Position numbers and translations under genes: made by a program. From assembly GCA_039942715.1 (NCBI GenBank), contig JBDVBY010000006.1, positions 620,001-684,000 on the forward strand: DNA of 64,000 nucleotides. The letters run 5' to 3'. The number at the start of each line of letters is the position of its first letter. Positions within the stretch are counted from its first letter, which is position 1. Source of the DNA: JABDJX01 sp039942715. Its GTDB lineage: Bacteria; Pseudomonadota; Alphaproteobacteria; Rhodobacterales; Rhodobacteraceae. This document shows positions 27,752-34,834 of this stretch, piece by piece. Below the pieces are notes generated by a model. It searched no databases. It saw only the letters and a program-made list of their open reading frames with translations, and had not been told where the DNA came from.

Positions 27752-27938
27752 GCCTGAGATGTAGAACAACTATGCAACTTGGCGAGCACGGACAGCAAGA
27801 TTGTTCGCGTAAAAGAGCCCTTCCCAGACCCGAAACGCATCATCCAAAAGTTTGTCCAATGGATTTTCCTACATGTCCCTGTCATCGATAAAAGGTTGCG
27901 AGCTCAAACCCGACTGTCCATTCCAAAAGTCAAAGGCA

Positions 27939-30119
27939 TCACCGCCCCCGCCTCTTAACATTCCCTCCGCGCTGCCCGGCACGGCCCGCAGTACTGCGCC
28001 CGCTTGCCTTTTGCCCGGCTTCAACCGCCTGCTCTATAGCAACCTGCCGCGCCATCGGATCATCCGCCACGGTCAACTCAACCGTCTCCAACCGCTTGAT
28101 TTCGTCTCGCAACCGCGCGGCTTCTTCGAATTCCAAGTTCTCAGCAGCCTTGTTCATCTGATCGCGCAGCCCATCCAAATGCGCCGCCAAATTCGCACCT
28201 ACAAGCGGTTTGTCGATCTTGGCCGTGACGCGCGATTGATCGGTGTCACCTTTATAAAGCCCCGCCAGAACATCCTCGACGTTCTTTTTCACAGTCGACG
28301 GTGTTATCCCGTGTTCCAGATTATACGCCTCTTGCTTCGCTCGACGTCGGTTGGTCTCGCCCAAAGCGCGCTCCATTGAACCGGTTATCTTGTCAGCGTA
28401 CATGATCACCCGGCCTTCAGCGTTTCGCGCCGCGCGACCAATTGTTTGAACAAGCGAGGTTTCAGAGCGCAAAAAGCCCTCCTTATCGGCATCCAAAATC
28501 GCGACTAGTCCACACTCGGGAATGTCCAAACCTTCGCGCAAAAGGTTAATACCGATCAGCACATCAAACGCCCCAAGCCGCAGGTCCCGCAAAATCTCGA
28601 TCCGCTCCAACGTGTCAATATCACTGTGCATATAACGTACTTTGATGCCCTGCTCGTGCATGTATTCCGTCAGATCTTCGGCCATGCGCTTAGTTAACGT
28701 CGTTACCAAAGTGCGCATGCCATCGCCCGTGACTTTGCGCACTTCATCCAGCAAATCATCGACTTGCATCTCAACAGGTCTGATCTCGACCGGCGGATCA
28801 AGCAGACCTGTTGGGCGGATCACCTGCTCAACAAACACACCACCCGATTGCTCAAGCTCCCAGCTTTGCGGCGTCGCCGAAACAAACACCGATTGCGGGC
28901 GCATCGCATCCCATTCCTCAAATTTGAGCGGGCGGTTGTCCATGCATGACGGAAGCCGGAAACCATGCTCGGCCAGTGTAAACTTGCGTCGATAGTCGCC
29001 CTTATACATGCCGCCAATTTGCGGTACGCTGACGTGGCTTTCATCGGCAAAAACGATCGCATTGTCTGGTATAAATTCGAAAAGTGTTGGCGGCGGCTCA
29101 CCAGGCGCACGTCCCGTCAGATACCGAGAATAGTTCTCGATCCCATTGCAAACCCCCGTGGCCTCCAACATTTCAAGATCAAAATTTGTGCGCTGCTCCA
29201 GACGCTGCGCCTCTAGCAACTTGCCTTCATTCACCAGTTGGTCCAGCCGCAGCTTAAGCTCTTCCTTAATAGAGATGATCGCCTGCTGCATCGTTGGCTT
29301 GGGTGTCACATAGTGCGAATTCGCATAAATCCGGATTTTCTCAAACGTATCCGTCTTCTCTCCAGTCAGCGGATCGAACTCGGTGATGTTCTCCAGTTCC
29401 TCGCCAAAAAAATCGAACCGCCATGCACGACTGTCAAGGTGAGCAGGCCACACCTCAATCACATCACCGCGCACCCGAAAAGTACCGCGAAAGAACGCCT
29501 GATCATTGCGTTTGTACTGCTGTGCCACCAAATCGGCGATGAACTTTCGCGGATCAAGGTCGGCACCAACCATCAAATCCTGCGTCATAGCCCCGTAGGT
29601 CTCAACCGAGCCGATACCATAAATGCACGACACAGACGCAACGATAATCACGTCATCCCGCTCCAGCAAAGCGCGTGTCGCCGAGTGGCGCATCCTATCA
29701 ATTTGCTCGTTAATCTGGCTTTCTTTTTCGATGTAAGTGTCTGACCGCGCGACATAAGCTTCGGGCTGATAGTAGTCATAAAAGCTGACGAAATACTCCA
29801 CTGCATTGTCAGGAAAGAACCCTTTGAACTCACCATAAAGCTGGGCCGCCAGTGTCTTGTTCGGTGCCAGAATAATCGCAGGGCGCTGCGTCTCTTCAAT
29901 CACCTTGGCCATTGTATAGGTCTTACCTGTCCCAGTGGCCCCAAGTAGCACTTGGTTCTGCTCGCCGTCGTTCACCCCTTGGGATAACTCAACAATTGCC
30001 GTTGGCTGATCGCCTGCGGGTTCAAATTCGGTTTCCATCCGCAACGCCTGCCCGCCTTCAAGCTTTTCACGGGTTCGCACATCTGGTGCGGGAGAATTCA
30101 GGATAGGCTCAGAGGACAT
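27939..30119 (-). CDS. uvrB: Excinuclease ABC subunit B
   Basis: The 726-residue nucleotide-excision-repair helicase that forms the pre-incision complex with UvrA and UvrC. Walker A is GATGTGKTYT, the damage-probing beta-hairpin is FVSFYDYYQPEAYV, and DEAD-box-like FADESHV, helicase motif VI (QTIGRAARN) and the C-terminal UVR coiled-coil domain are all present. A lysine/arginine-rich C-terminal tail is typical of alphaproteobacteria. No LexA box was found by eye upstream. Confidence 0.97.
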   Translation of the reverse strand: MSSEPILNSPAPDVRTREKLEGGQALRMETEFEPAGDQPTAIVELSQGVNDGEQNQVLLGATGTGKTYTMAKVIEETQRPAIILAPNKTLAAQLYGEFKGFFPDNAVEYFVSFYDYYQPEAYVARSDTYIEKESQINEQIDRMRHSATRALLERDDVIIVASVSCIYGIGSVETYGAMTQDLMVGADLDPRKFIADLVAQQYKRNDQAFFRGTFRVRGDVIEVWPAHLDSRAWRFDFFGEELENITEFDPLTGEKTDTFEKIRIYANSHYVTPKPTMQQAIISIKEELKLRLDQLVNEGKLLEAQRLEQRTNFDLEMLEATGVCNGIENYSRYLTGRAPGEPPPTLFEFIPDNAIVFADESHVSVPQIGGMYKGDYRRKFTLAEHGFRLPSCMDNRPLKFEEWDAMRPQSVFVSATPQSWELEQSGGVFVEQVIRPTGLLDPPVEIRPVEMQVDDLLDEVRKVTGDGMRTLVTTLTKRMAEDLTEYMHEQGIKVRYMHSDIDTLERIEILRDLRLGAFDVLIGINLLREGLDIPECGLVAILDADKEGFLRSETSLVQTIGRAARNAEGRVIMYADKITGSMERALGETNRRRAKQEAYNLEHGITPSTVKKNVEDVLAGLYKGDTDQSRVTAKIDKPLVGANLAAHLDGLRDQMNKAAENLEFEEAARLRDEIKRLETVELTVADDPMARQVAIEQAVEAGQKASGRSTAGRAGQRGGNVKRRGR

Positions 30120-30444
30120 TAAGGTGATTCCTTTTGGGTCACCTAGTATTTGATCCCTATTTGTTCCTATTCAAGCGTCAATTGGTTAATCGCACCGGAC
30201 AGAAATCAACCTTTCTTAAGAACAGGTTAAATGCTATTACAACCTAAGATAGAATTAACTGTTGCCACTTAACCTTAATAGTGCAATACAAAAGACACTA
30301 AGCAGCAGAACGGAACATCGGCCAGACACGCGACCCACCCACCCCTCGCTCCTCAATGTCTGGCCGGTGCTCTCTCAATCCTTCCAAACCCCCTTGATCT
30401 TGCCGTTGGTTTTCCGTTAGCAAAACTAAGCTAAGGAACACGCC
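30120..30444 (+). other. Intergenic region uvrB / complex I subunit
   Basis: A 325-base gap between divergent genes. It is AT-rich near uvrB and contains one striking inverted repeat (listed separately at 30319-30366). No coding frame or convincing promoter pair could be fixed by eye. Confidence 0.5.
30319..30366 (+). repeat. 10-bp inverted repeat with C-rich loop
   Basis: CGGCCAGACA at 30319-30328 pairs exactly with TGTCTGGCCG at 30357-30366. The 28-base loop is almost purine-free (ACCCACCCACCCCTCGCTCC). It could be a small RNA with an anti-Shine-Dalgarno-like loop or part of a 5' leader. No U-tract follows on the plus strand. Confidence 0.55.
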
Positions 30445-30756
30445 ATGACAGCACGCATCTATCGCCCCGCCAAATCCGCCATGTCTTCAGGCATGGGCAA
30501 AAGCCGCGACTGGGTTTTGGAACATGTAAATGATGCAGGACGCGAGGTGGACCCGTTGATGGGTTGGACGTCGTCTAGCGACACGCAAGCCCAAGTGCGG
30601 CTCGCTTTTCCAACGAAAGAAGCCGCTTTAGAATATGCCGAAGAACACGGCATTGATGCGGTTGTGCAAGAGCCCAAAGCGCGCAAGCAAAACGTGCGAC
30701 CGGGCGGGTATGGCGATAATTTTGCGACCAACCGACGTGGCGCGTGGACTCACTAG
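30445..30756 (+). CDS. Complex I accessory subunit (NDUFS4/ETC complex I family)
   Basis: A 103-residue homologue of mitochondrial NDUFS4 (18-kDa/AQDQ subunit), a small peripheral subunit of NADH:quinone oxidoreductase found in alphaproteobacteria. Recognised by ARIYRPAKSAMSSG, the MGWTSSSDTQAQVRLAF core and the FPTKEAALEYAEEHG segment. Start behind TAAGGAACACGCC. Its stop overlaps the following acetyltransferase gene. Confidence 0.9.
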   Translation: MTARIYRPAKSAMSSGMGKSRDWVLEHVNDAGREVDPLMGWTSSSDTQAQVRLAFPTKEAALEYAEEHGIDAVVQEPKARKQNVRPGGYGDNFATNRRGAWTH

Positions 30757-31214
30757 GCGCAGATATCCGTTTGGTCGCGCCGACCGATCCTGAAATTCTT
30801 CCTCTCATTTCCACGCATCTTAAACTGATGCATGCTTCCTCGCCCGCCTGTAGCGTTCATGCGATGGATGCGAGCGACTTAGCTGATGCCGATGCGCAAT
30901 TTTTCGCCGCCTACGAAAACAACACACCTGTGGCCATGGGTGCACTGAAAAAGCTGTCGTCTTCGCATGGCGAACTAAAGTCGATGCACGTGCGCGAACG
31001 CGACCGTGGGCGTGGTCTTGCAGATGCTATTCTAATTCACCTACTGGACGCCGCGCGCAATGCAGGCTTGAAAAAAGTGAGTTTGGAAACGGGCAGTCAG
31101 GACGCGTTTGCGCCCGCTCGTTCATTTTATGCCCGTCATGGTTTTGCGGAATGCCCGCCGTTCGAAGGCTATGAATTGGACCCCAATTCAGTCTTCATGA
31201 CGCGCACTCTTTAG
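30744..31214 (+). CDS. GNAT-family N-acetyltransferase
   Basis: A 156-residue acetyl-CoA-dependent transferase. The acetyl-CoA loop is RERDRGRGLADAILIHLL, preceded by the SSSHGELKSMHV strand and followed by the FYARHGFAECPPF motif. The GTG at 30744 overlaps the preceding gene by 13 bases, implying coupling. Substrate unknown. Confidence 0.85.
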   Translation: MDSLGADIRLVAPTDPEILPLISTHLKLMHASSPACSVHAMDASDLADADAQFFAAYENNTPVAMGALKKLSSSHGELKSMHVRERDRGRGLADAILIHLLDAARNAGLKKVSLETGSQDAFAPARSFYARHGFAECPPFEGYELDPNSVFMTRTL

Positions 31215-31338
31215 GTGTGAGTGTGGCGAAAACGTAACCGACAATGTCGATCAGCAAAACTAATCCATTTATTTTCCGCGCATTCCGCTGCAGATTGTAT
31301 GAAATCCGCGAGATCTACCAAAAGGGAGAAAAAGATCC

Positions 31339-31674
31339 ATGCCAGGCAAGTTTGAAATGTACACCGACAAAAAGGGCGAAAGCCGTTTTCGCCTAAAGGC
31401 GAGCAATGGCCAGATCATTCTGGCAAGCGAAGGCTATAAACAAAAAGCCAGCTGCAAGAACGGCATCGAGTCGGTGCGCAAAAACAGCCAGGACGACAAT
31501 CGTTTTGAACGCAAAGATACCAAAGCCGGCAAGTTCAGATTCAACCTGCGCGCACGCAATGGCCAGGTGATCGGCACTTCAGAAAGCTACAACACCGCGG
31601 CAGCCCGTGAAAACGGCGTCGCGTCTGTTGGCAAAAACGCTCCCGACGCAAAAGTCGACGATCAAACCAAATAA
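31339..31674 (+). CDS. YegP-like DUF1508 protein with two repeats
   Basis: A 111-residue protein built of two tandem DUF1508 repeats (FEMYTDKKGESRFRLKASNG and FRFNLRARNGQVIGTSESY, each with an NGQ-I-x-x-SE-Y motif). These small proteins form a beta-sandwich of unknown function. Preceded by AAAGGGAGAAAAAG. Followed closely by a strong hairpin terminator. Confidence 0.88.
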   Translation: MPGKFEMYTDKKGESRFRLKASNGQIILASEGYKQKASCKNGIESVRKNSQDDNRFERKDTKAGKFRFNLRARNGQVIGTSESYNTAAARENGVASVGKNAPDAKVDDQTK

Positions 31675-31679
31675 TTTTC

Positions 31680-31711
31680 AAAACGGCTCTGCATCACAGC
31701 AGGGCCGTTTT
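31680..31711. terminator. Bidirectional intrinsic terminator
   Basis: A 13-bp stem (AAAACGGCTCTGC with GCAGGGCCGTTTT, one G-U pair) closes an ATCACA loop, with A and T tracts at the two ends. It lies between the convergent YegP-like and TetR genes and suits both. Confidence 0.85.
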
Positions 31712-32303
31712 ACTCCCCAGCGATACTTCGCAAAAGAAATGCGATTTGCTGCTCGATCCGCTCAAGCGGCACGCCTGAAATACGCTGCTCGGTTCCCAAT
31801 AAAACAATGCCATGCACCGATGAAAACAGCGTGCGCGTGCGCAAATCCAAATCGCTAAGATCGGCGTCAGGGTAAAGCTCGGCCAACGGCAGTGAGATTA
31901 TTGTGAATAATCGCCCCAATTCTTCAATATACCAATCTGGCACATCAGCCTGCGTGCTCATTTCAACTTCGAAAAGTGCGCGCCATAAGTTTGGGTTCGC
32001 CGTCGCGAAATGCAGGTAGCCATTTGCGATGGCAATCAAACGCTCTACCGCCGGAGCATTCACATCCTCAACGGTGGCCGAAACTTCACTCCCCATCCGG
32101 TGAAACGTCCGTCCGTTCACCGCCAGAATTAGCCCCGTCAAATCCTCAAAAACGTTGTAAATCGCGCCAACAGCACAGCCCGCCTGCTCAGCAAGCCCAC
32201 GTGCGCGCAAAGACGCCATTCCGTTTTCGCGGATTTCAGCTTCCGCAATATCAATCAGCTTCTCACGCAGATCAGCGCGACGCTTAGCAGTTTCGCGAGC
32301 CAT
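31710..32303 (-). CDS. TetR-family transcriptional regulator
   Basis: A 197-residue repressor. The N-terminal helix-turn-helix covers about residues 10-55 (LIDIAEAEIRENGMASLRAR, then GCAVGAIYNVFED), followed by an all-helical ligand domain. ATG at 32303 sits behind AAAGGAGTGCCC; a GTG two codons upstream is less likely. A perfect 7-bp palindrome just upstream suggests autoregulation. No obvious target gene is divergent, since rtcB ends 104 bases away. Confidence 0.86.
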   Translation of the reverse strand: MARETAKRRADLREKLIDIAEAEIRENGMASLRARGLAEQAGCAVGAIYNVFEDLTGLILAVNGRTFHRMGSEVSATVEDVNAPAVERLIAIANGYLHFATANPNLWRALFEVEMSTQADVPDWYIEELGRLFTIISLPLAELYPDADLSDLDLRTRTLFSSVHGIVLLGTEQRISGVPLERIEQQIAFLLRSIAGE

Positions 32304-32313
32304 GGGCACTCCT

Positions 32314-32328
32314 TTGAACGGCGTTCAA
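32314..32328. promoter_or_regulatory. Palindromic operator TTGAACG-G-CGTTCAA
   Basis: A perfect 15-base palindrome (7-bp arms, 1-base centre) ends 10 bases upstream of the TetR ATG and overlaps the region just before its ribosome binding site. TTGAAC-type half sites are usual for TetR/AcrR regulators. Inferred autoregulatory site. Confidence 0.65.
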
Positions 32329-32371
32329 CATACCCTGCAAGTCGCGGTTTTCCAAGCTCAAATTAATTGCA

Positions 32372-32398
32372 CCACGCCAGCCATTGTGACCAGCGTGG
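32372..32398 (-). terminator. Possible rtcB terminator hairpin
   Basis: The minus-strand transcript can form CCACGCUGG/CUGGCGUGG (9 bp with two G-U pairs) 8-9 bases after the rtcB stop, followed by an AU-rich stretch without a proper U-tract. Confidence 0.35.
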
Positions 32399-32406
32399 CG
32401 CGTGAT

Positions 32407-33819
32407 TTAACGGCGACCCTTTTTGCGGGTCTTCCAAAACGGTGGCACATCACCTGCCATGATACAGCCATAGGGATCGATATAGTCTTCGATCTCAGCC
32501 AAATCATACGACTTGATCTGCGCCACAACGCTTGACGCGCTCTTATAGCTAGACGGCAGTTCCGACGCATCGATCCCACCTGCGTGAAAGCGAATATCAA
32601 GCCCTTCCGTCTCCGCCTTGAGCAATTGCTCGGGCGTCATATGCGCCGTGCGCCGCTTATGTTCAGAACGCGAATAGTTGCGCCCTGCCCCGTGTGGACT
32701 GAAGCCCAAACCGTGCGCCTTATCCTTGCCACGTACAACAAGCACGGGCTCGGACATGTTCAGCGGGATCAAAGTCAATCCGGTCGCGTCAGAGGCATAA
32801 TCATCCCAAGCAGGCGTCGCGCCCTTGCCGTGGTAATACAAATCACCACGCTTGAAGACAAAGTTATGCTCGTTCCAAAACCGATCGCCCACATTGGCTT
32901 TCGCCGCCTCAAGCGTCGCCTGATGGATCGCGTTGTGGTTGGCCTTGGTCCACTTACGGATCAATTGCAATGCCGCCCAATAGTCACGACCCTCCTCGGT
33001 ATCAGCCGGAATCCAAGCGTTCTGCTTTGACGTCTCGGGCGACAATTCGCGGCGATATTTCTCGGCCGCAATCATCCCGTGTTTGTACAAAACAGCACCA
33101 GGACCACGCGACCCGTGATGCGTCACAATTGCTGTGCGCCCAGTTTTGCGAGAACGCCCAACAAACAAGAAGTGGTTTCCATCACCTTGCGTGCCCATAT
33201 GCTCCTGCGCCATGCGGATCGATTTTGGGTTGTCCAAGAACGGGTTCTCGCGAAACGCATCCATCAGCTTAAGCGACGTCGTAAACCGCTTGCCTTGCGG
33301 ACGCCCACCGGGACCAAAATGCGTCACCGATTGTGCCGCATCCAAAACCGCCTTGGGATCAGCATCGCCAAGATCCGTGATCATCACTGAACAACAGATA
33401 TCCGCCGAATGCATACCCGGATGGATCGCATTACGCGCCGCTGCCACACCCCCAACAGGGATCGTACCAACAGGCCCGGCAGGACAAGCATCCGGCATCA
33501 CAGCACCCGCCTCAATCGTCGGCGTACGCATCAAAGCAGTCATCGTCTGCCGAACCTTTGCGATGTTGTCTTCCTCATCCGGATCACCGGAATCGATGTT
33601 CTCGTGAAACGCAACTTCACCCGTCGCCCGCAAATCCATTGTGTCCGGCACAGGCGGGATTTCCCCTTCCAGCTCAGCACGAATACGCACAAGGCCAAGA
33701 CCTTCAGCGCGCATCTCATTCGCACGCACCAACAGGTCCGGGAACTGCTTGCCAGGACGGTGACCCCAATCTTTCAAATGCTCACCCGTAACGGGATATT
33801 CTTCGGCTTCATTAGTCAT
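32407..33819 (-). CDS. rtcB: RNA ligase RtcB
   Basis: A 470-residue GTP- and Mn-dependent RNA ligase that joins 2',3'-cyclic phosphate (or 3'-phosphate) ends to 5'-OH ends. The metal-binding Asp/Cys motif is HSADICCS (canonical DxxC), with GDGNHFLFVG, THHGSRGPG and the guanylylated His in PHGAGRNYSRS. It is longer than E. coli RtcB (408), with an N-terminal extension of about 80 residues. It is the last gene of the rsr-Y RNA-tRNA-rtcB unit. No rtcA is present. Start ATG at 33819, 47 bases after the last Y RNA. Confidence 0.95.
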   Translation of the reverse strand: MTNEAEEYPVTGEHLKDWGHRPGKQFPDLLVRANEMRAEGLGLVRIRAELEGEIPPVPDTMDLRATGEVAFHENIDSGDPDEEDNIAKVRQTMTALMRTPTIEAGAVMPDACPAGPVGTIPVGGVAAARNAIHPGMHSADICCSVMITDLGDADPKAVLDAAQSVTHFGPGGRPQGKRFTTSLKLMDAFRENPFLDNPKSIRMAQEHMGTQGDGNHFLFVGRSRKTGRTAIVTHHGSRGPGAVLYKHGMIAAEKYRRELSPETSKQNAWIPADTEEGRDYWAALQLIRKWTKANHNAIHQATLEAAKANVGDRFWNEHNFVFKRGDLYYHGKGATPAWDDYASDATGLTLIPLNMSEPVLVVRGKDKAHGLGFSPHGAGRNYSRSEHKRRTAHMTPEQLLKAETEGLDIRFHAGGIDASELPSSYKSASSVVAQIKSYDLAEIEDYIDPYGCIMAGDVPPFWKTRKKGRR

Positions 33820-33866
33820 TTCACAATCTCACTCTACTAATACGGCACCTTCGTGGCGCACAAAAA

Positions 33867-34005
33867 TCACGGACGACAAGGGTTGGCGAAACGTCCTGCT
33901 CTGCCACTGAGCTACCGTCGCTCCCCGAAGGGCTGCGACAGGCGGGGATCGAACCCGCGACCTGGAGATGGGTAAATCTGTAGTTCCACCGGCATTCGCC
34001 CGCGA
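33867..34005 (-). ncRNA. Y RNA-like Y7 (YrlA type)
   Basis: Last unit of the array. P1 is 9 bp (33996-34004 with 33868-33876, two G-U). P2 is 8 bp (GGTGGAAC at 33983-33990 with GTTTCGCC at 33885-33892). The internal loop has ATGCC and CTTG. The tRNA-like domain has a T arm (GCGGG-TTCGATC-CCCGC), a 7-bp acceptor stem (CTGTCGC/GCGACGG) closed by an extra CCC-TTCG-GGG hairpin, and a complete D arm (GCTCAGTGGCAGAGC). The Ro stem replaces the anticodon arm. Confidence 0.85.
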
Positions 34006-34026
34006 TATTCCTTTCGTTTTCATTTC

Positions 34027-34101
34027 TGGCTCGGTTGGCTGGGATCGAACCAACGACATCCTGATTAACAGTCAGGCGCTCTACCGCTGAGCTACAACCG
34101 A
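34027..34101 (-). tRNA. tRNA-Asn(GUU) inside the RNA-repair locus
   Basis: A complete cloverleaf. Acceptor TCGGTTG/CAACCGA is a perfect 7 bp, the D arm is GCTC/GAGC, and anticodon stem CCTGA/TCAGG closes CTGTTAA (anticodon GTT). The T arm GTTGG/CCAGC closes TTCGATC. The discriminator is G and the CCA is encoded. It lies 12 bases after Y6 and 22 bases before Y7 and would be co-transcribed with them. Confidence 0.92.
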
Positions 34102-34112
34102 ACAATTTAAGT

Positions 34113-34271
34113 CACGGCGACAAGGGACAAAGAAACAACCCGGACGGCCCGCTCCGCGCTTCAATGGGAAGGCGCGTTTGCCGTATGAGCGCTCGCTTAG
34201 GTCGGGAGTCGAACCCTGACAGCCAGTGCCCGGAGGTTGGTGCGATGTAGTTCCTTTTGGCATTCGCCGTG
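34113..34271 (-). ncRNA. Y RNA-like Y6, degenerate tRNA domain
   Basis: P1 is a perfect 8 bp (CACGGCGA at 34264-34271 with TCGCCGTG at 34113-34120). P2 is 8 bp (AAAGGAAC at 34250-34257 with GTTTCTTT at 34129-34136). The ATGCC and CTTG loop bases are kept. The T arm (GGG-TTCGACT-CCC with a bulged A below) is recognisable. The D side is replaced by a long GC-rich region with a CGCGC...GCGCG hairpin. Longest unit of the array. Confidence 0.75.
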
Positions 34272-34280
34272 TTTGTTTGG

Positions 34281-34360
34281 GTCCGGGAGACAAGGTGTTC
34301 GTGAGAAGCCTTTCGGCGGTCATTTCCAGATGATGTATTCCCACGGGCATTCCCCCGGAC
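34281..34360 (-). ncRNA. Y RNA-like Y5, minimal unit without tRNA domain
   Basis: An 80-base unit. P1 is 10 bp with one G-U (34351-34360 with 34281-34290). P2 is 8 bp (CGTGGGAA at 34338-34345 with TTCTCACG at 34300-34307). The ATGCC/CTTG internal loop is intact. Instead of a tRNA-like domain it carries only a short loop with a GCC-GAAA-GGC hairpin. Confidence 0.78.
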
Positions 34361-34380
34361 GTGTTTCCTTTCGGTTCCTT

Positions 34381-34517
34381 GTGAGAGGACAAGGCAATTG
34401 CGAGACATTTATTCCGCCACCGGCTTGCACCGGGCTGGACTTGAACCAGCACTGAGGTCTTCACCTCACCCCTAAAAAGGGTGCGTCTCCCTGTAGTCCC
34501 GCAGGCATTCCTCCCGC
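34381..34517 (-). ncRNA. Y RNA-like Y4, class II (Leu-like) tRNA mimic
   Basis: P1 is 7 bp (GGGAGGA at 34509-34515 with TCCTCTC at 34383-34389). P2 is 8 bp with compensatory changes (TGCGGGAC at 34496-34503 with GTCTCGCA at 34399-34406). The tRNA-like part has an anticodon-type arm (CACCC-TTTTTAG-GGGTG), a long variable arm (AGGT-GAAG-ACCT), a T arm (GCTGG-TTCAAGT-CCAGC) and a Leu-like GTGGCGGAAT 5' segment. The Ro stem comes out of the D loop. The acceptor is short (CCGG/CCGG). Confidence 0.8.
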
Positions 34518-34526
34518 GTAATTTTC

Positions 34527-34604
34527 TGGTCAGGGATGAAGGATTTGAACCTTCGGCCTTCGCAGTCCAAGTGCGACACTCTAACCAGGCTGAGCTAACC
34601 CCTG
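34527..34604 (-). tRNA. tRNA-Pro(UGG)-like gene inside the RNA-repair locus
   Basis: A complete cloverleaf. Acceptor CAGGGGT/ATCCCTG has a C1-G72 pair, the D arm is GCTC/GAGT, and anticodon stem TCGCA/TGCGA closes CTTGGAC (anticodon TGG). The T arm GAAGG/CCTTC closes TTCAAAT. A73 and an encoded CCA are present. The base 3' of the anticodon is A, whereas bacterial proline tRNAs normally have G37. It starts 4 bases after the P1 strand of Y3. Confidence 0.85.
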
Positions 34605-34607
34605 AGA

Positions 34608-34735
34608 TCGGCGACAAGGGTGAGGTGAAACATATCCAATTGCTCTATCCAAACTGAGCTACACCGCAGGAAGCGCGATGGCGGGACTCGAACCCGCGAC
34701 CAATTGATTACTGTAGTTCCACCGGCATTCGCCGA
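34608..34735 (-). ncRNA. Y RNA-like Y3 (YrlA type)
   Basis: P1 TCGGCGA at 34729-34735 pairs perfectly with TCGCCGA at 34608-34614. P2 is 8 bp (GGTGGAAC at 34716-34723 with GTTTCACC at 34624-34631). The tRNA-like domain has a T arm (GCGGG-TTCGAGT-CCCGC) and an acceptor stem CATCGCG/TGCGGTG closed by a CTTCC loop. A complete D arm (GCTCAGTTTGGATAGAGC) and an anticodon-type stem AATTGG/TCAATT lead into P2. It is a circularly permuted tRNA mimic opened in the anticodon loop. Confidence 0.88.
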
Positions 34736-34757
34736 GATTGTTCCTTTCGTTCACGTC

Positions 34758-34821
34758 AGGCGGACAAGAGTTGTGATGAGATGCGAACATTTGACTATGT
34801 AATCCCATCGGCATTCCGCCT
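34758..34821 (-). ncRNA. Y RNA-like Y2, minimal unit
   Basis: A 64-base unit. P1 AGGCGGA at 34815-34821 pairs with TCCGCCT at 34758-34764, and P2 GATGGGAT at 34802-34809 with ATCTCATC at 34775-34782. ATGCC and CTTG are kept in the internal loop. The apical loop (19 bases, with TTCGC) has no tRNA-like arms. Confidence 0.78.
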
Positions 34822-34834
34822 TTTAAATTCAGTT

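Noticed and set aside
30120..30444. LexA (SOS) box upstream of uvrB
   Set aside because: GAAC and GTTC words occur, but none with the GTTC-N7-GTTC or GAAC-N7-GAAC spacing used in alphaproteobacteria.
33821..34617. Open reading frames of 94 and 178 codons across the RNA array
   Set aside because: They run through complete tRNA genes and structured RNA units and have no recognisable protein features.
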